Source: Siderastrea siderea (Eukaryota; Cnidaria; Anthozoa; Scleractinia; Rhizangiidae). Taken from it: 64,000 nucleotides of DNA. The notes beneath the pieces were generated by a model. The model saw only the letters and a list, made by a program, of their open reading frames with translations, had not been told where the DNA came from and ran no database searches. Location: assembly GCA_964030785.1 (NCBI GenBank), contig OZ034967.1, positions 46,126,033 through 46,190,032 on the forward strand, given 5' to 3'. Within the stretch, counting starts at the first letter, position 1. Each line of letters opens with the position of its first letter. Shown piece after piece: positions 21,870 through 32,354 of the stretch. The position numbers and the translations under genes were made by a program.

Positions 21870-24800
21870 ATGGCAGAGACTCTCGCAAAACTTCCAGCCT
21901 CTCGAGCGGGCTACCGAGCTCATCTGACACAAACACGCAAGAAGGCGCCGCAAATAATGGCTAAGGAAACGCCGAGTGAGCCTGACCTTGTCTCACTAAA
22001 CAACATTCTGGAGCAACTGGCCAGAAAGAAGTCAATTCTCAAGGAGCTAGACGAAAAAATCGCCGCCTTACTAGAAGATCCGGCTGAAATCGAAAAGGAG
22101 ATTTTCGACACAGAAGTAATTCAAGAGGACATCGATGAAACCTCTTCACAGATAAGTAGTTTTATTCACCATTCATTATCTGTTAAGCAAACTCCTCCTC
22201 CGAGTACTTCTGAGCCTAATCAGCCCAATACATCTAACCAGGGAACGCCCCCAGTTGTAACACTCGCCGCCGAAAACACACAAGCGCCTCCTGGGACCTC
22301 ATCACACTCTAGTTATGCAGGGACCTCTGCACCTCAAGGAACTCTTAATGAAACAACCGCTAGCGGAACCCCTCAAGCCCCTCAAATTTTCTCAGGCGCA
22401 CAACCACCCTTGCAAGTCCTACCGGCAGACATACCAAACGCTATGCAAACCCTATCAAGTAACCAGGCCGGTTCTTCTAACCATGGTAGTCGTCTCCCCA
22501 AACTGAATCTTCCAACATTTACGGGAAACCCACTTCACTGGTGTACGTTTTGGGATTCGTTTGAAGCGTCAGTCCACTGCAATGCAAATCTAAGTGGGGT
22601 ACAAAGGTTTAGCTATCTCCAGGCCCAGCTAGTTGGGGATGCATCCAGGGCTATAGCTGGCTTTCCCCTCACCAATAGCAATTACGAACAAGCTGTCAAT
22701 CTACTCAAGGAGCGTTTTGGCCAGCCCAGCAAAATTACTAACGCACACATGCAAGCCCTACTGGATCTTCCAAGCCCCTCTTATCACTTAACAAGCCTGC
22801 AATCGTTCTATGATTCCATGGAAAGCCATGTGAGAGGTTTGGGGTCACTTGGAAAATCCCATGAAACCTATGGAAATTTGCTCGTCCCAATTGTTCTAGG
22901 AAAGCTACCCCATGAACTGAGGCAGAACCTTGCCCGCGAACATGATAGTCTGGAATGGAAATTTCAACAGCTAAGAGAAGCCATTTTTAGAGAAATTAGG
23001 ATCTTAGAGGCTGGTATCAATGTTAATTCACCAAACATGCCCCAACCTGGAAGCTCCTCAACAGTAACAAGCCAATTCCTCACCCAGACTCAAGGAAAAC
23101 AGCCAAACCTGACAAAGTCTAAAACTCCTGCTCAAAGGAAGTGCACCTACTGCAAGGGCCCCCATCCATCATATCATTGTAATGTGGTAACTGATTGTCA
23201 GCAAAGGTGGTCTATAGTTAAGAGGGAAGGACTTTGTTTCAACTGTCTAGGAAACCACAAGTCTACCGCTTGCCAGTCAAAGTATCGTTGCCACAAATGT
23301 AGAGGAAAACATCATACAAGCCTCTGTCCAGGTGAACAAATGTCAGGGGGGACCCCTACTAACCCTACAGCCTCCACCAGTCCCCCTCAAGGCACAAGTC
23401 AACAGCCAGCATCATCTGTTCATGCTACCCTTGTACCGATCACAGATCCCTCATCTTCATCTCATGTCCCAACCAGTGGTGGTCGCACTTCACTTTTGAA
23501 AACAGCTATAGCAACTGTCAGCAAAGATCATGTTTATTGTGAAGCAAACATTCTTCTTGATGAAGGAGCGCAACGCTCATTTATTACTCAAACGCTAGCC
23601 AATCAACTTGGCCTTCCACTAACAGAAACTGAATCAATTTCCTTATCAGCCTTTGGAGCCCAACCATCAGCAAGCAGATATTTACCAGTTGCCACTATCA
23701 ATGTTGTAACCACTCATGGAGACAAAATTCCATTACGTGTGCTTGTGGTGGAGAAAATTGCAACGCCCCTTCAAAATCATCTCTGCCGAGAGATCCAAGA
23801 CATGCCACACCTTCGGGGATTGAGACTTGCCCATCCCATCACCTCAGATGAACACTTTGCCATTTCTCTCCTGATTGGAGCAGACCATTACTGGGACATA
23901 GTTGATGACACAGTTATCCGTGGACAGGGACCCACTGCTGTTGCCTCAAAGCTTGGTTACCTGTTATCTGGACCACTGCAAACCTCCCTTACCAAACCCT
24001 CTGAAACTTGTGTCAATTTGCTGCACACCCTATCATCTACCAAGAAAGAAGAGTTTGACTTGGAACAGTTCTGGTCCTTGGAAGCTATTGGAATCTCTCC
24101 ACAATCAGAGAAGAATGATCATGAAACTTTCCTGGATAACTACATCAATACTTCAATCACGAGGAATCCTGATGGCAGTTTCAATGCCAAATTCCCCTGG
24201 AAGGAAGACTGCCCGATACTTCCAACCAATTACATCACATGTGAAAGGCGCACCCGCTCTATGGTTCGTCGTCTTGCTGCCACACCCCAACTCTTGACTA
24301 CCTATGGGAACATTATAGCTGAGCAAGAAACACGCGGTTTCATTGAGAGAGTTGATGATGCACAGCCTTCAGACTATGCACACTATATCCCTCACCACCA
24401 AGTAAAGAAAGACTCAGCTACAACACCAATCAGAATCGTTTATGACTGCAGCTTCCACTCTTCAATCAACAACCCCAGCCTGAATGACTGCCTTCATGCT
24501 GCCCACCATTCCTCAATGACATGTGTTCGATTCTTCTGCGATTCCGCACCTTCACCTATGGCTTGTCGACAGACATCGAGAAGGCGTTTCTCCATGTTGG
24601 CCTTGACGAAAGTGATAGAGACCACCAGATTTTTCTGGTTATCTAACCCTGAGGATCCAGAAGGCAAGTTCCAAGTGTACCGCTTCAAGACCGTCCTGTT
24701 TGGTTCCACCAGCTCCCCGTTCATGTTAAATGCAACACTTCACCATCACCTAGCCAACTACAACACACCTGTGGCTGAGGACATGAAGGAGAATATCTAT

Positions 24801-26528
24801 GTTGATAATATCATCTCGGGTTGCAATGAGGAACAGGACACTGTTGGCTACTATGAGGAAGCGCGTTCGATCATGAATGAAGCGCACTTCAACCTCCGTT
24901 CCTGGTCTTCAAACAGCCCGTCGCTTAGAGAGCAAGCTGCAAAGGATAATACCGCGGATGCAAATGAAATCGTGAACATCCTTGGTCTGAAATGGAACAC
25001 ATCCTCAGATACCCTCAGTCTGGCACCCCAAAAAATCTTCCAGCCTTCGGACCAGCCTATCACCAAACGTTGTGTGCTACAAATCTCGTCGAAGACTTAT
25101 GATCCACTTGGACTTTTGTCCCCTGTAACCATCAGGGCCAAACTTCTTATCCAAGAACTATGGCAACAAAAACTTGAATGGGATGAACCGCTTCCACTAA
25201 CACTCAAAACCAAATGGCACAGTATTGCAGAAGATATTCAAGAGGCCAGCAAGAATACCCTACCAAGATGTTTCTTCTCGGAATATGTGTCACCAACCTC
25301 CACAACCTACTTACACGTATTTGCTGATAGTAGCCTCAAAGCATACGGAGCCGTCGCCTATGTTTCTCATGGTCATCAGTCCTCTCTAGTCATGGCAAAG
25401 TCTCGTGTTGCCCCCTTGAAAGAGTTAACCTTACCGCAGTTGGAGCTCGTGGCAGCATTGATTGGCGCAAGACTAGCCAGCTTCGTCTCCCGCGCGCTCA
25501 AGCCAAGGTACCCCAACCTTAAAGTCAAACTGTGGTCTGATAGTGAAATAGTCCTTCACTGGCTTCACAGTAACAAACAGTTAAAACCATTCATTGGAAA
25601 TCACACTAGAGAGATCAAGAGTCTATTTCCAGTATCACTTTGGAGCCATTGCCCAACAAATGACAACCCTGCCGACTTACTCACTCGAGGAATCAGCGCC
25701 ACAGAGTTACACGCTTCAACCCTATGGAAGCATGGTCCACATTGGTTGCCATCTGAGTCGCAGTGGCCATCTTGGAATTCCTCTCAAGTCTTACACATAC
25801 AAGCTCCTGAAGCAATCGCTGCCGAAGACACCACAGATGAATCCACTCAAACAGAACCACCAGAAGAGACAGCAGGTATTCACTGTATTATGGATGTATC
25901 CCGATACAGTACCATAACGAAGTTGCTCGCTGTCACAGCCTATGTCTTACGATTCGTGAAGAACCTGCAGAACCGAGAGAACAGACAGTTAGGACCATTA
26001 TCTGCTAAGGAACAACAACAGGCTCGCAACAAGTGGATCCAGAACTGTCAAGGATTGACCTACACTGCAGAAATTGCTAACCTCCTATCCCGCTCCAGTA
26101 CACGCCTAACCTTGGTGAGACAGCTTCGCCTATTTCTTGATTGTGATGGTTTCATTCGTTGTGGGGGGAGGCTCCACAATGCTCCACTCAGTAACTCAGC
26201 CAAGTTCCCATACCTACTGCCACCAAGCCATCCACTCACAAAGCTGATTGTCTATGACGCTCATAGAAAGCAACTACACTCTGGTGTCAATTCAATGGTG
26301 ACTGCACTCCGCCAAGACTTCTGGATAACCTCCATACGCCAGTACGTCAGAAAACTACTCCGGACATGCGTGACCTGTCGGAAGCTAGAGGGAGTAGCCT
26401 TCAGAGCTCCAGATCCTGCTCCCTTACCCAAACTGAGAGTCCAAGAAACAGCACCCTTTGCAGTAACTGGAGTGGATTTCACTGGACCGTTATATGTACG
26501 CTCAGAGAACAGTGAGACCAAGTGCTAA
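21870..26528 (+). CDS. Gag-Pol polyprotein, young BEL/Pao element
   Basis: One open frame from the ATG at 21870 (the frame is open from 21834). In order, counting residues from 21834: a coiled-coil-like N-terminus (about 45-105), Pro/Thr-rich linker, DUF1759-type Gag domain from LPKLNLPTFTGNPLHW, three knuckles (CTYCKGPHPSYHC, CFNCLGNHKSTAC, CHKCRGKHHTSLC; about 435-500) and a retropepsin-like domain with LLDEGAQRSFI (DEG where DSG or DTG is usual). RT follows with RIVYDCSFHSS and IYVDNIISG (about 987; YVDN is common in this clade). RNase H has LHVFADSSLKAYGAVAY and LWSDSEIVLHWL, then the integrase H2C2 finger (about 1470-1520). It ends at an in-frame TAA after the first part of the integrase core. 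The RT segment holding the first catalytic Asp is read out of frame. Confidence 0.9.
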   Translation: MAETLAKLPASRAGYRAHLTQTRKKAPQIMAKETPSEPDLVSLNNILEQLARKKSILKELDEKIAALLEDPAEIEKEIFDTEVIQEDIDETSSQISSFIHHSLSVKQTPPPSTSEPNQPNTSNQGTPPVVTLAAENTQAPPGTSSHSSYAGTSAPQGTLNETTASGTPQAPQIFSGAQPPLQVLPADIPNAMQTLSSNQAGSSNHGSRLPKLNLPTFTGNPLHWCTFWDSFEASVHCNANLSGVQRFSYLQAQLVGDASRAIAGFPLTNSNYEQAVNLLKERFGQPSKITNAHMQALLDLPSPSYHLTSLQSFYDSMESHVRGLGSLGKSHETYGNLLVPIVLGKLPHELRQNLAREHDSLEWKFQQLREAIFREIRILEAGINVNSPNMPQPGSSSTVTSQFLTQTQGKQPNLTKSKTPAQRKCTYCKGPHPSYHCNVVTDCQQRWSIVKREGLCFNCLGNHKSTACQSKYRCHKCRGKHHTSLCPGEQMSGGTPTNPTASTSPPQGTSQQPASSVHATLVPITDPSSSSHVPTSGGRTSLLKTAIATVSKDHVYCEANILLDEGAQRSFITQTLANQLGLPLTETESISLSAFGAQPSASRYLPVATINVVTTHGDKIPLRVLVVEKIATPLQNHLCREIQDMPHLRGLRLAHPITSDEHFAISLLIGADHYWDIVDDTVIRGQGPTAVASKLGYLLSGPLQTSLTKPSETCVNLLHTLSSTKKEEFDLEQFWSLEAIGISPQSEKNDHETFLDNYINTSITRNPDGSFNAKFPWKEDCPILPTNYITCERRTRSMVRRLAATPQLLTTYGNIIAEQETRGFIERVDDAQPSDYAHYIPHHQVKKDSATTPIRIVYDCSFHSSINNPSLNDCLHAAHHSSMTCVRFFCDSAPSPMACRQTSRRRFSMLALTKVIETTRFFWLSNPEDPEGKFQVYRFKTVLFGSTSSPFMLNATLHHHLANYNTPVAEDMKENIYVDNIISGCNEEQDTVGYYEEARSIMNEAHFNLRSWSSNSPSLREQAAKDNTADANEIVNILGLKWNTSSDTLSLAPQKIFQPSDQPITKRCVLQISSKTYDPLGLLSPVTIRAKLLIQELWQQKLEWDEPLPLTLKTKWHSIAEDIQEASKNTLPRCFFSEYVSPTSTTYLHVFADSSLKAYGAVAYVSHGHQSSLVMAKSRVAPLKELTLPQLELVAALIGARLASFVSRALKPRYPNLKVKLWSDSEIVLHWLHSNKQLKPFIGNHTREIKSLFPVSLWSHCPTNDNPADLLTRGISATELHASTLWKHGPHWLPSESQWPSWNSSQVLHIQAPEAIAAEDTTDESTQTEPPEETAGIHCIMDVSRYSTITKLLAVTAYVLRFVKNLQNRENRQLGPLSAKEQQQARNKWIQNCQGLTYTAEIANLLSRSSTRLTLVRQLRLFLDCDGFIRCGGRLHNAPLSNSAKFPYLLPPSHPLTKLIVYDAHRKQLHSGVNSMVTALRQDFWITSIRQYVRKLLRTCVTCRKLEGVAFRAPDPAPLPKLRVQETAPFAVTGVDFTGPLYVRSENSETKC

Positions 26529-27524
26529 ATCTGTCTATTCACCTGCGCTGTAACAAGAGCAGTTCACTTGGAAGTTGTTTCCGACTTGACAGAGAGAAGC
26601 TTTCTGCAAGCATTCCGTCGCTTCGCAAGCCACAAGTCCCTACCTTACAACATGATATCTGACAATGCTTCTACCTATCTGGCTGCCACTGACGAACTGA
26701 AGCAACTCTTCCAATCACCCTCACTAAAGGAATCCCTCAGCAGACGGGGTGTTGAATGGCAGTTTATTCCCAAGAGAGCACCACGGTACGGGGGATTTTG
26801 GGAGCGTCTCATTGGACTAACCAAGAAGGCTATCAAGAAAACACTAGGAAGAGCAATGATTACCCTGACTGAGCTCCAGACACTTGCAGCTGAAGTTGAG
26901 GCCACCCTCAATGACCGTCCCATCACACATGTATCAAGTGATGTGAGTGATGAAGAGCCGTTGACACCTTCACATCTCCTGTATGGACGAAGAATCACCC
27001 GTTTACCTTACCCTGAAATTGAAGATGAAGTATCAGATCTAACCTTTGGTGATGACTCTCCCCTGAGACAAAGAGCTAACAAGCAAGCACTGACCTTACA
27101 ACAGTTTTGGTACCGATGGAAACACGAGTATCTGACTTCCCTGCGCGAATTCCATAGGAGTACTGGAACCAATAAGCAGTCCATTAAGAAAGGAGAGGTG
27201 GTGTTAGTCCATGATGAGAAACCTAGATCAACCTGGAAACTTGCTGTTGTAGAAAGTTTGATTGAGGGTGGCGACGGATTGATTCGAGCTGCAAACATTC
27301 GTACAAGCACAGGGCGCACGAATCGACCTATCACTAAGCTCTATCCACTGGAGGTATGTGCAAATGAGGCGATGCCCCCGACAGAAGATGACACCAGCGA
27401 ACAAGCCATTATGGTTCCTACCCCAAGTCAGAAAAGACCTCGTAGAGCCAAGGCTCTGGAAGCAATGCAGAAAATAGCTGAATGGGCAAGGGACATTCGT
27501 GCCCCCCCGGAGGATGTCGAGTAG
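26529..27524 (+). CDS. integrase core and DUF5641-like tail, after in-frame stop
   Basis: This is the same frame as the upstream polyprotein, separated only by the TAA at 26526-26528, so it is the rest of one gene. It holds MISDNASTYLA (second integrase Asp) and WERLIGLTKKAIKK (Glu in WER), then the DUF5641-type C-terminal domain (WKLAVVESLIEG, ANIRTSTG, LYPLEV). The stop codon (27522-27524) lies inside the 3' LTR, which starts at 27515. Confidence 0.9.
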   Translation: MCLFTCAVTRAVHLEVVSDLTERSFLQAFRRFASHKSLPYNMISDNASTYLAATDELKQLFQSPSLKESLSRRGVEWQFIPKRAPRYGGFWERLIGLTKKAIKKTLGRAMITLTELQTLAAEVEATLNDRPITHVSSDVSDEEPLTPSHLLYGRRITRLPYPEIEDEVSDLTFGDDSPLRQRANKQALTLQQFWYRWKHEYLTSLREFHRSTGTNKQSIKKGEVVLVHDEKPRSTWKLAVVESLIEGGDGLIRAANIRTSTGRTNRPITKLYPLEVCANEAMPPTEDDTSEQAIMVPTPSQKRPRRAKALEAMQKIAEWARDIRAPPEDVE

Positions 27525-27799
27525 ACTTCACTCAAGAACTATTATGAACAGACTTTATTCATTGGATTTGTTTTCACTGTAAATATGTAGTTGCGAACAT
27601 TGCGGTCAGCGGTTATGACTTTTAAGATAGAACCCGTATGCAAGGCACATGGTTTTGGTTTTCGTTCTTGTTGGGTTTAGGCCGCCATTACTACAGTTGT
27701 TGTTCTTATTTGATGTGATTTCTACGGCTTGAAGCAATACAATGCTATTCTGATCATCTCTGCCTACACTCTTTGATTACTACTCGTGTTTACGCGACA
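27515..27799 (+). repeat. 3' LTR
   Basis: 285 bp, TGTCGA to GCGACA, preceded by a short purine tract (GGAGGA) that may serve as the plus-strand primer. The second CCTAG follows immediately. Confidence 0.95.
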
Positions 27800-28641
27800 C
27801 CTAGAATGCCGTGGGCATATTCAAGGACGTTACCCCATCTACTTACCTGATGATTCTGTTTTCACTGAGAAATTGGTGCGTCACGCACATTTGCACACCC
27901 TTCATGGGGGACTCGGTCTAACTATGGCAGAAGTTAGAGAGAAATATTGGATCCCAAGAATACGCAAGTTAGCAAAAAAGGTTGTCAAGAGCTGCTGGGG
28001 ATGTAAACGATTTCAAGCAGTCGCGCAAGCTACTCCTCTCACCAGGCCTGCTTCCTACGGAAAGAATAGAGGGATCAGGCACCTTCGAAATCATAGGTGT
28101 AGACTTTGCTGGACCAATCAAATACCGCCAGTCGCCACAAGTCGAGGGGAAGGCTTACCTGGTACTGTACGCTTGCAGCTTGTCAAGAGCCATGCACCTT
28201 GAAGTACTACCAAATCAAGAGACCACGACCTTCCTTGGAAGTTTCAAGCGCATGGTTGCTCACCGAGGAAGACCAGCAAAAGTGTTTTCTGACAATGGAA
28301 AGACCTTTGTAGGAGCAGCAAGGCAGTTAAAGCAAATTCAGAGCGACGAGAAAGTCCAGCCTTATCTATCTGACGAAGGAATCGCCTGGAGTTTCAATTT
28401 AAGTAGAGCACCATGGTGGGGTGGCCAATTCGAGCGGCTGATTGGCCTTTTCAAGCGAGCATTCTATAAGACCATTGGAGGCGGACTACTGTCCTGGACT
28501 GAGCTCTCTGAAGTTGTACTTGAAGTCGAAACTCGGCTGAACCGTCGCCTGCTGTCTTATGTTGAGGAGGACGTCCAGCTACCCCTCCTCACTCCTGCCT
28601 CCTTCCTCCTTCCTGTTTCAGAGATCGATTCGCCTGCCTGA
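27800..28641 (+). pseudogene. integrase of the old BEL/Pao element
   Basis: The H2C2 zinc finger (HAHLHTLHGGLGL and CWGCKRFQ) is followed, after a frame change near 28000-28080, by IGVDFAGPIKY (first Asp), VFSDNGKTFVGAA (second Asp) and WWGGQFERLIGLFKRAF (Glu). All three catalytic positions are still present, but the frame is broken, and again near 28610 before the tail domain. Confidence 0.85.
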
Positions 28642-28972
28642 ACAAGAACCATGGAGAGAAGAGAATGTAGATCTTCGCAGACGAGCAAAATATCTGAAGT
28701 CCTGTAAAGATGCACTCTGGAAACACTGGTCCCGAGAGTATTTATCTGCCCTCAGAGAACGCCACAACTGTAAAATTGGCGGTAAGCTGTGTACTCTGAA
28801 AGTAGGTGATGAGGTCATTGTGCGTGGAGATAAAAGCAATCGTGGAAAGTGGTCGCTAGGCGTGATAGTAGCTCTGTTCGAGGGTCGTGACGGAGTCGTG
28901 CGTGCAGCGAAACTTCGTGCAGGGAAGTCTTTCCTTGAACGACAGGTGCAGCACCTTTTCCCATTATAGCTG
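28600..28972 (+). pseudogene. DUF5641-like integrase tail of the old BEL/Pao element
   Basis: LWKHWSREYLSALRERH, VGDEVIVRGDKSNRGKW and DGVVRAAKLRAG are the conserved steps of the BEL/Pao C-terminal domain, ending QHLFPL and a TAG. It is in a different frame from the integrase core. Confidence 0.75.
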
Positions 28973-29328
28973 GCGTGCGACAACCCGGTACAGGTATAGA
29001 ATCCACAGATCCAAACCCCAAGCCACGACCTTCCCGTTCTAGACGCGACGCCGCTGTTACTGCAGGTTTGAGGATTCATGATGCTTTACAGGAGGAGAAG
29101 ATGTAGAGTCTGTAGAAACTGAACATGGTGATCTCAATGGACAGTTGATCAATTGATAAGCTTGAACTCGTATATCCGTTAAGCAGAAATTTCAAAGCAC
29201 CTAGTGCGGTGGTGCAGAACGTTTACTGAACGATTAAGCCTCGGTTACAGTTACTTTGTAAATTCGTTATTCTAGCAACAAAGTTTCCGTTTACATCTGC
29301 TTTCTTGTAGAAACCACGTGGGGGCGTG

Positions 29329-29520
29329 TGTCGGAAACTGCACATAGCGATAGCGATCGTTGATTGATTATTGTAGTAATTTAATATCAACCAGACAACA
29401 ATAGCTTTCTTGGGTTTTTTAAGGGGTGTTGGGTTTCTGTATGTGAGCTGTGTTTGTACTCGGGAGAATAAATTCTATGAATATTGTGAAAGTGTGGACA
29501 GCTTTCTCGTGTTTTCCACA
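29329..29520 (+). repeat. putative 3' LTR of the old BEL/Pao element
   Basis: Starts TGTCGGAAAC after a G-rich purine tract, contains AATAAA at about 29467 and ends TTTTCCACA. TG...CA ends and position support an LTR, but no partner LTR is in the window to confirm the borders. Confidence 0.5.
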
Positions 29521-29810
29521 GAGTTAAACCACTAGTTTTTCCTCCAGTTGCAAACATTGAATTTGTAACGCCAATGCTTCCATATCCAGTGCAAAGAATT
29601 GTTTAATCATTTCTTCCATCTTTCTGTTCCTCCTAATCATGTGAGGCCTCCAGCGTACTCCTACAATCCGAGGTCAGGGGAGCGGCCACAATTACTCTAG
29701 ACCTTCTACCAAGCGAACCCGTTATCATAAACTTAAGTTCCTATAAAAGATGACATTTACGTCTTTTGATATATATATATATTGAGTTCTTGTGCACCCT
29801 TTCCCTATAA
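29521..29810. other. intergenic with AT microsatellite
   Basis: A short (TA)n run near 29769-29782. Nothing else recognised. Confidence 0.4.
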
Positions 29811-29839
29811 AGGTGTGTGAAGTGTGAACAGGATCATGC

Positions 29840-30270
29840 CTGTCTTGATATTATTAAAAGACGATTTCCGCTCAACGTTGGAGCAGTTAAGTGCAAAAAT
29901 TAAGTTACCAAAAAAATACTTGCAGCACTGTCATTTTGAGAACAGATAAGAAGAACTTATCGTTACTTTTGCTCCCAAGCTGACCCCGCGAGAGAAAATT
30001 GGACTTGAAGTTATCCATATTTCAGTTAAAAAGACGCTTCATGTCAGTTCAAAATAAAATGGCGCCCGTTTTTAGCATACTTTTACGAGATTTGAAATTA
30101 ATTTTCTTGAGATTGCTTGAGAATTTCATCGCGGGGTCACTTGGGGAAGTGAACTAGAGTGAAATGTTTCAAATAGCATTTAAAATGTTACCGTACTATG
30201 AGTAGTTTTTTGGTAAATATTTTTTGCACTTATTGCTCGAACGTTGAGCGAAATCCGTCTTAAGCTCCTG
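29840..30270. mobile_element. fold-back / MITE-like element with long inverted arms
   Basis: The left arm (about 29858-29905, AGACGATTTCCGCTCAACGT then AGTGCAAAAATTAA) is the imperfect reverse complement of the right arm (about 30218-30262, TTTTTTGCACTTATTGCTCG then AACGTTGAGCG). A second inner inverted pair, CCCCGCGA / TCGCGGGG, lies near 29984 and 30131. There is no coding frame. Outside it, related direct copies of TGTGAAGTGTGAAC plus a TCATGCCTGTC-like tail occur at about 29815 and 30336. Confidence 0.6.
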
Positions 30271-30529
30271 AGTGGACGGTAACGTCATATCCTATCATGA
30301 CGTGTGCCCTGATAATGCGTGTGGTTGTGGCTGTGTGAAGTGTGAACTGAGTCATGTCCGTCCTGACGGACACATGATCCTGTAGGTGAGACTATCGTGA
30401 GAATGCTCGGAAGTGACGTCGTTAAAATTATAAGTAGGAGGTAACCCGTTTCCTTTATCGGTCATTTCTTCACGAGTTCTCTCATTGTACATTCTCTGGG
30501 TCGAATCATGACTTGTTTCCTTAGTAGTT

Positions 30530-30901
30530 CAGGTGGATGGGTTCCAGTATGGAACAAACAAATTTCACTTCAAGGCCATTGGAATGAAAAATGTTCACAA
30601 TCGCTATTGGCAGGTGCACTGGTTTGATACTGTGAACTTGTTGTCACATGGTCCAGCAGTCCTTCATAGCTACAGATATCAGTCTAAACAACATGGATGG
30701 CTGTTGAACTCTAGAGGATTATCTCAATCTGTGGTGAAGAACAGCTTGCTCACCTTTCTTCACGATGCGATCCTGTACGTGTATGAAAATATTAGACCGG
30801 TGCTAGTAAGGATTGTTCTGTTGGTTAAAGGCAAAATGTTAGTTAATACAGTCCATTCTGGACTCGTTGCTACCATTGGATCTTCCAATCCTTTTGCGTA
30901 A
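30530..30901 (+). CDS. exon-like ORF, unknown
   Basis: 122 open codons follow an acceptor-like TAGTTCAG at 30529. The sequence has aromatic and His-rich text (RYWQVHWFDTVNLL, LHSYRYQSKQHGWLL) and no motif I recognise. It may be an exon of an unrecognised transposon protein or a chance frame. Confidence 0.25.
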   Translation, partial: QVDGFQYGTNKFHFKAIGMKNVHNRYWQVHWFDTVNLLSHGPAVLHSYRYQSKQHGWLLNSRGLSQSVVKNSLLTFLHDAILYVYENIRPVLVRIVLLVKGKMLVNTVHSGLVATIGSSNPFA

Positions 30902-31282
30902 TCTGGAAGACGTGGGATTCCCAATTCCTAGAGAGTTGGTTAACACAGAACCTGGTAAATCGCCAACAACAATTCCCAAGGTGCTGGCCTTCACTCACTG
31001 GCTAATCTCCAAAGAATTGGCCTAATTAAAAAAAAACAAAAACTGAAAAGGACAACTTGCTCGATATAAAATATTGTATGTCGTTCTAATAATAGATATG
31101 TCACTTTGCCAATCGACCAAGAAGCAACTTTTATTCATCTTTGAAGAGTTTGTTCCTTTCTACTTGCCATGTGAGGTCATGTCTTCCAACGCTTCCAGAG
31201 GGTTCGTGTTCCCTGAGGAAGGGTGTAGGAGGAGAAGAAGGTTGGAAGGTAGGGGCACTCTTTCTAAGCCAGATCACATGAC
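30902..31282. other. intergenic, nothing recognised
   Basis: AT-rich DNA with an A-run near 31028-31036. No recognisable gene. Confidence 0.35.
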
Positions 31283-32120
31283 ATGTCAGTTTATTTCTAC
31301 CGGTCGCAACCATTTGAATTCATCACATTACAAGTTAAGAAGAGATCCAGAGTTACATCACACAGTTCTTTGCCGACACAGAGAAACAACCAAAGCTCGA
31401 GTAGTCTACGACGGCTCAACAAAGTTGCTCAGACACAAATATTCCCTAACCAACTGTTAACAGTTCTGATCAAACCTCATTCCACAATTCCGTTGATGTC
31501 CTCGTATAGGTCCAAACCAATTGCAGTAGCTGCTGATATTGAGAAAGCATTCCTCACAGTGTCAATGAACGAAGCAGGCAAGGACATCTTACGATTCCTG
31601 TGGTTCCGAATGAAATTACTGCCAATGTCATTCATCTTTGATTCTGCAGTATAGTCTCTGGCCTCAGACCTTCTCTGTTGATAACTGGTTCCACCATTCG
31701 CCATCATTTGGATTCCTGTGAGAAACTGAACCCTGGACTAAGCTATGTCATTAATTTGCTGAGAGACCGATTGTATGTGGATGATTTTCTGGGTGAACAC
31801 AATTCAACAAGGAGAGACAAAGCAATCTTCATGTACACGAATTTGAAAGAAATCATGTTTAAGGGAGGATTCAACTTAAGAATATGGAACTCAAATGTAA
31901 CGACGTAAGTGGCATAATCAATTTCAGCGAGAAATCTCAGGCAGAATCTACAATGAAGTCTGCTGAATTTATACAGAATGACGAGTCCTATGCAAAATCA
32001 ACAACTGGTCCAGCCAATAACCAAGATGACAGGTTAATTAAAGTCTAGGGTGTAAATTGGAACACCAAAACCGATGAATTTCTCTTCAACTTCAATGAGT
32101 TAAAAAGTCCCCCTCCCCAA
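31283..32120 (+). pseudogene. third BEL/Pao reverse transcriptase remnant
   Basis: In shifting frames: TTKARVVYDGSTK (31395 on), AADIEKAFLTVSMNEAGKD with the first catalytic Asp (31530 on), RLYVDDFLGEHNSTRRDKA (YVDD, 31770 on) and FNLRIWNSN. The order matches BEL/Pao RT. Many stops and frameshifts; no LTR or flanking gag was found. Confidence 0.75.
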
Positions 32121-32354
32121 ATTTAGTTTGCAATGAGCTTGCTTCAAACTTGTCAAAGGCACCCATTTGACAAATTCTCTTTACAGCTGAAACATCTGCA
32201 AATTGTTGTGTGCGAAAGGGCTGTCCAGAGCACGAAATAGGTACTAATTATGATTCACTTTCATGGTTTCTGGTTTGTGATGCAACATTCACCAACATGC
32301 TAAAGCGAACGCCTGCTTTGCTACCCAAGGGCACTGGAAAAGAATCACGGATAA
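32121..32354. other. decayed BEL/Pao flank
   Basis: Probably the decayed continuation of the RT remnant. No clear motif. Confidence 0.3.

Larger units (their letters stand above)
21565..27799 (+). mobile_element. full-length young BEL/Pao LTR retrotransposon
   Basis: It is 6235 bp with direct LTRs of 283 and 285 bp that differ by two substitutions and one 2-bp indel, a primer-binding site, one long gag-pol frame and a 5-bp CCTAG target duplication. The near-identical LTRs indicate recent insertion. It is nonetheless damaged: one in-frame TAA in the integrase (26526-26528), and a short out-of-frame stretch across the RT catalytic region (about 24500-24635). Confidence 0.95.
17757..29520 (+). 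mobile_element. old BEL/Pao LTR retrotransposon, 5'-truncated and split by a younger element
   Basis: Gag, zinc knuckles, protease, reverse transcriptase, RNase H, integrase and a DUF5641-like tail appear in BEL/Pao order in pieces at 17757-21564 and 27800-28972. A putative 3' LTR follows at 29329-29520. The younger element (21565-27799) sits between RNase H and the integrase zinc finger, and the two halves are collinear across its target duplication. The 5' LTR is missing; the minisatellite takes its place. Multiple stops and frameshifts make it inactive. Confidence 0.85.
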
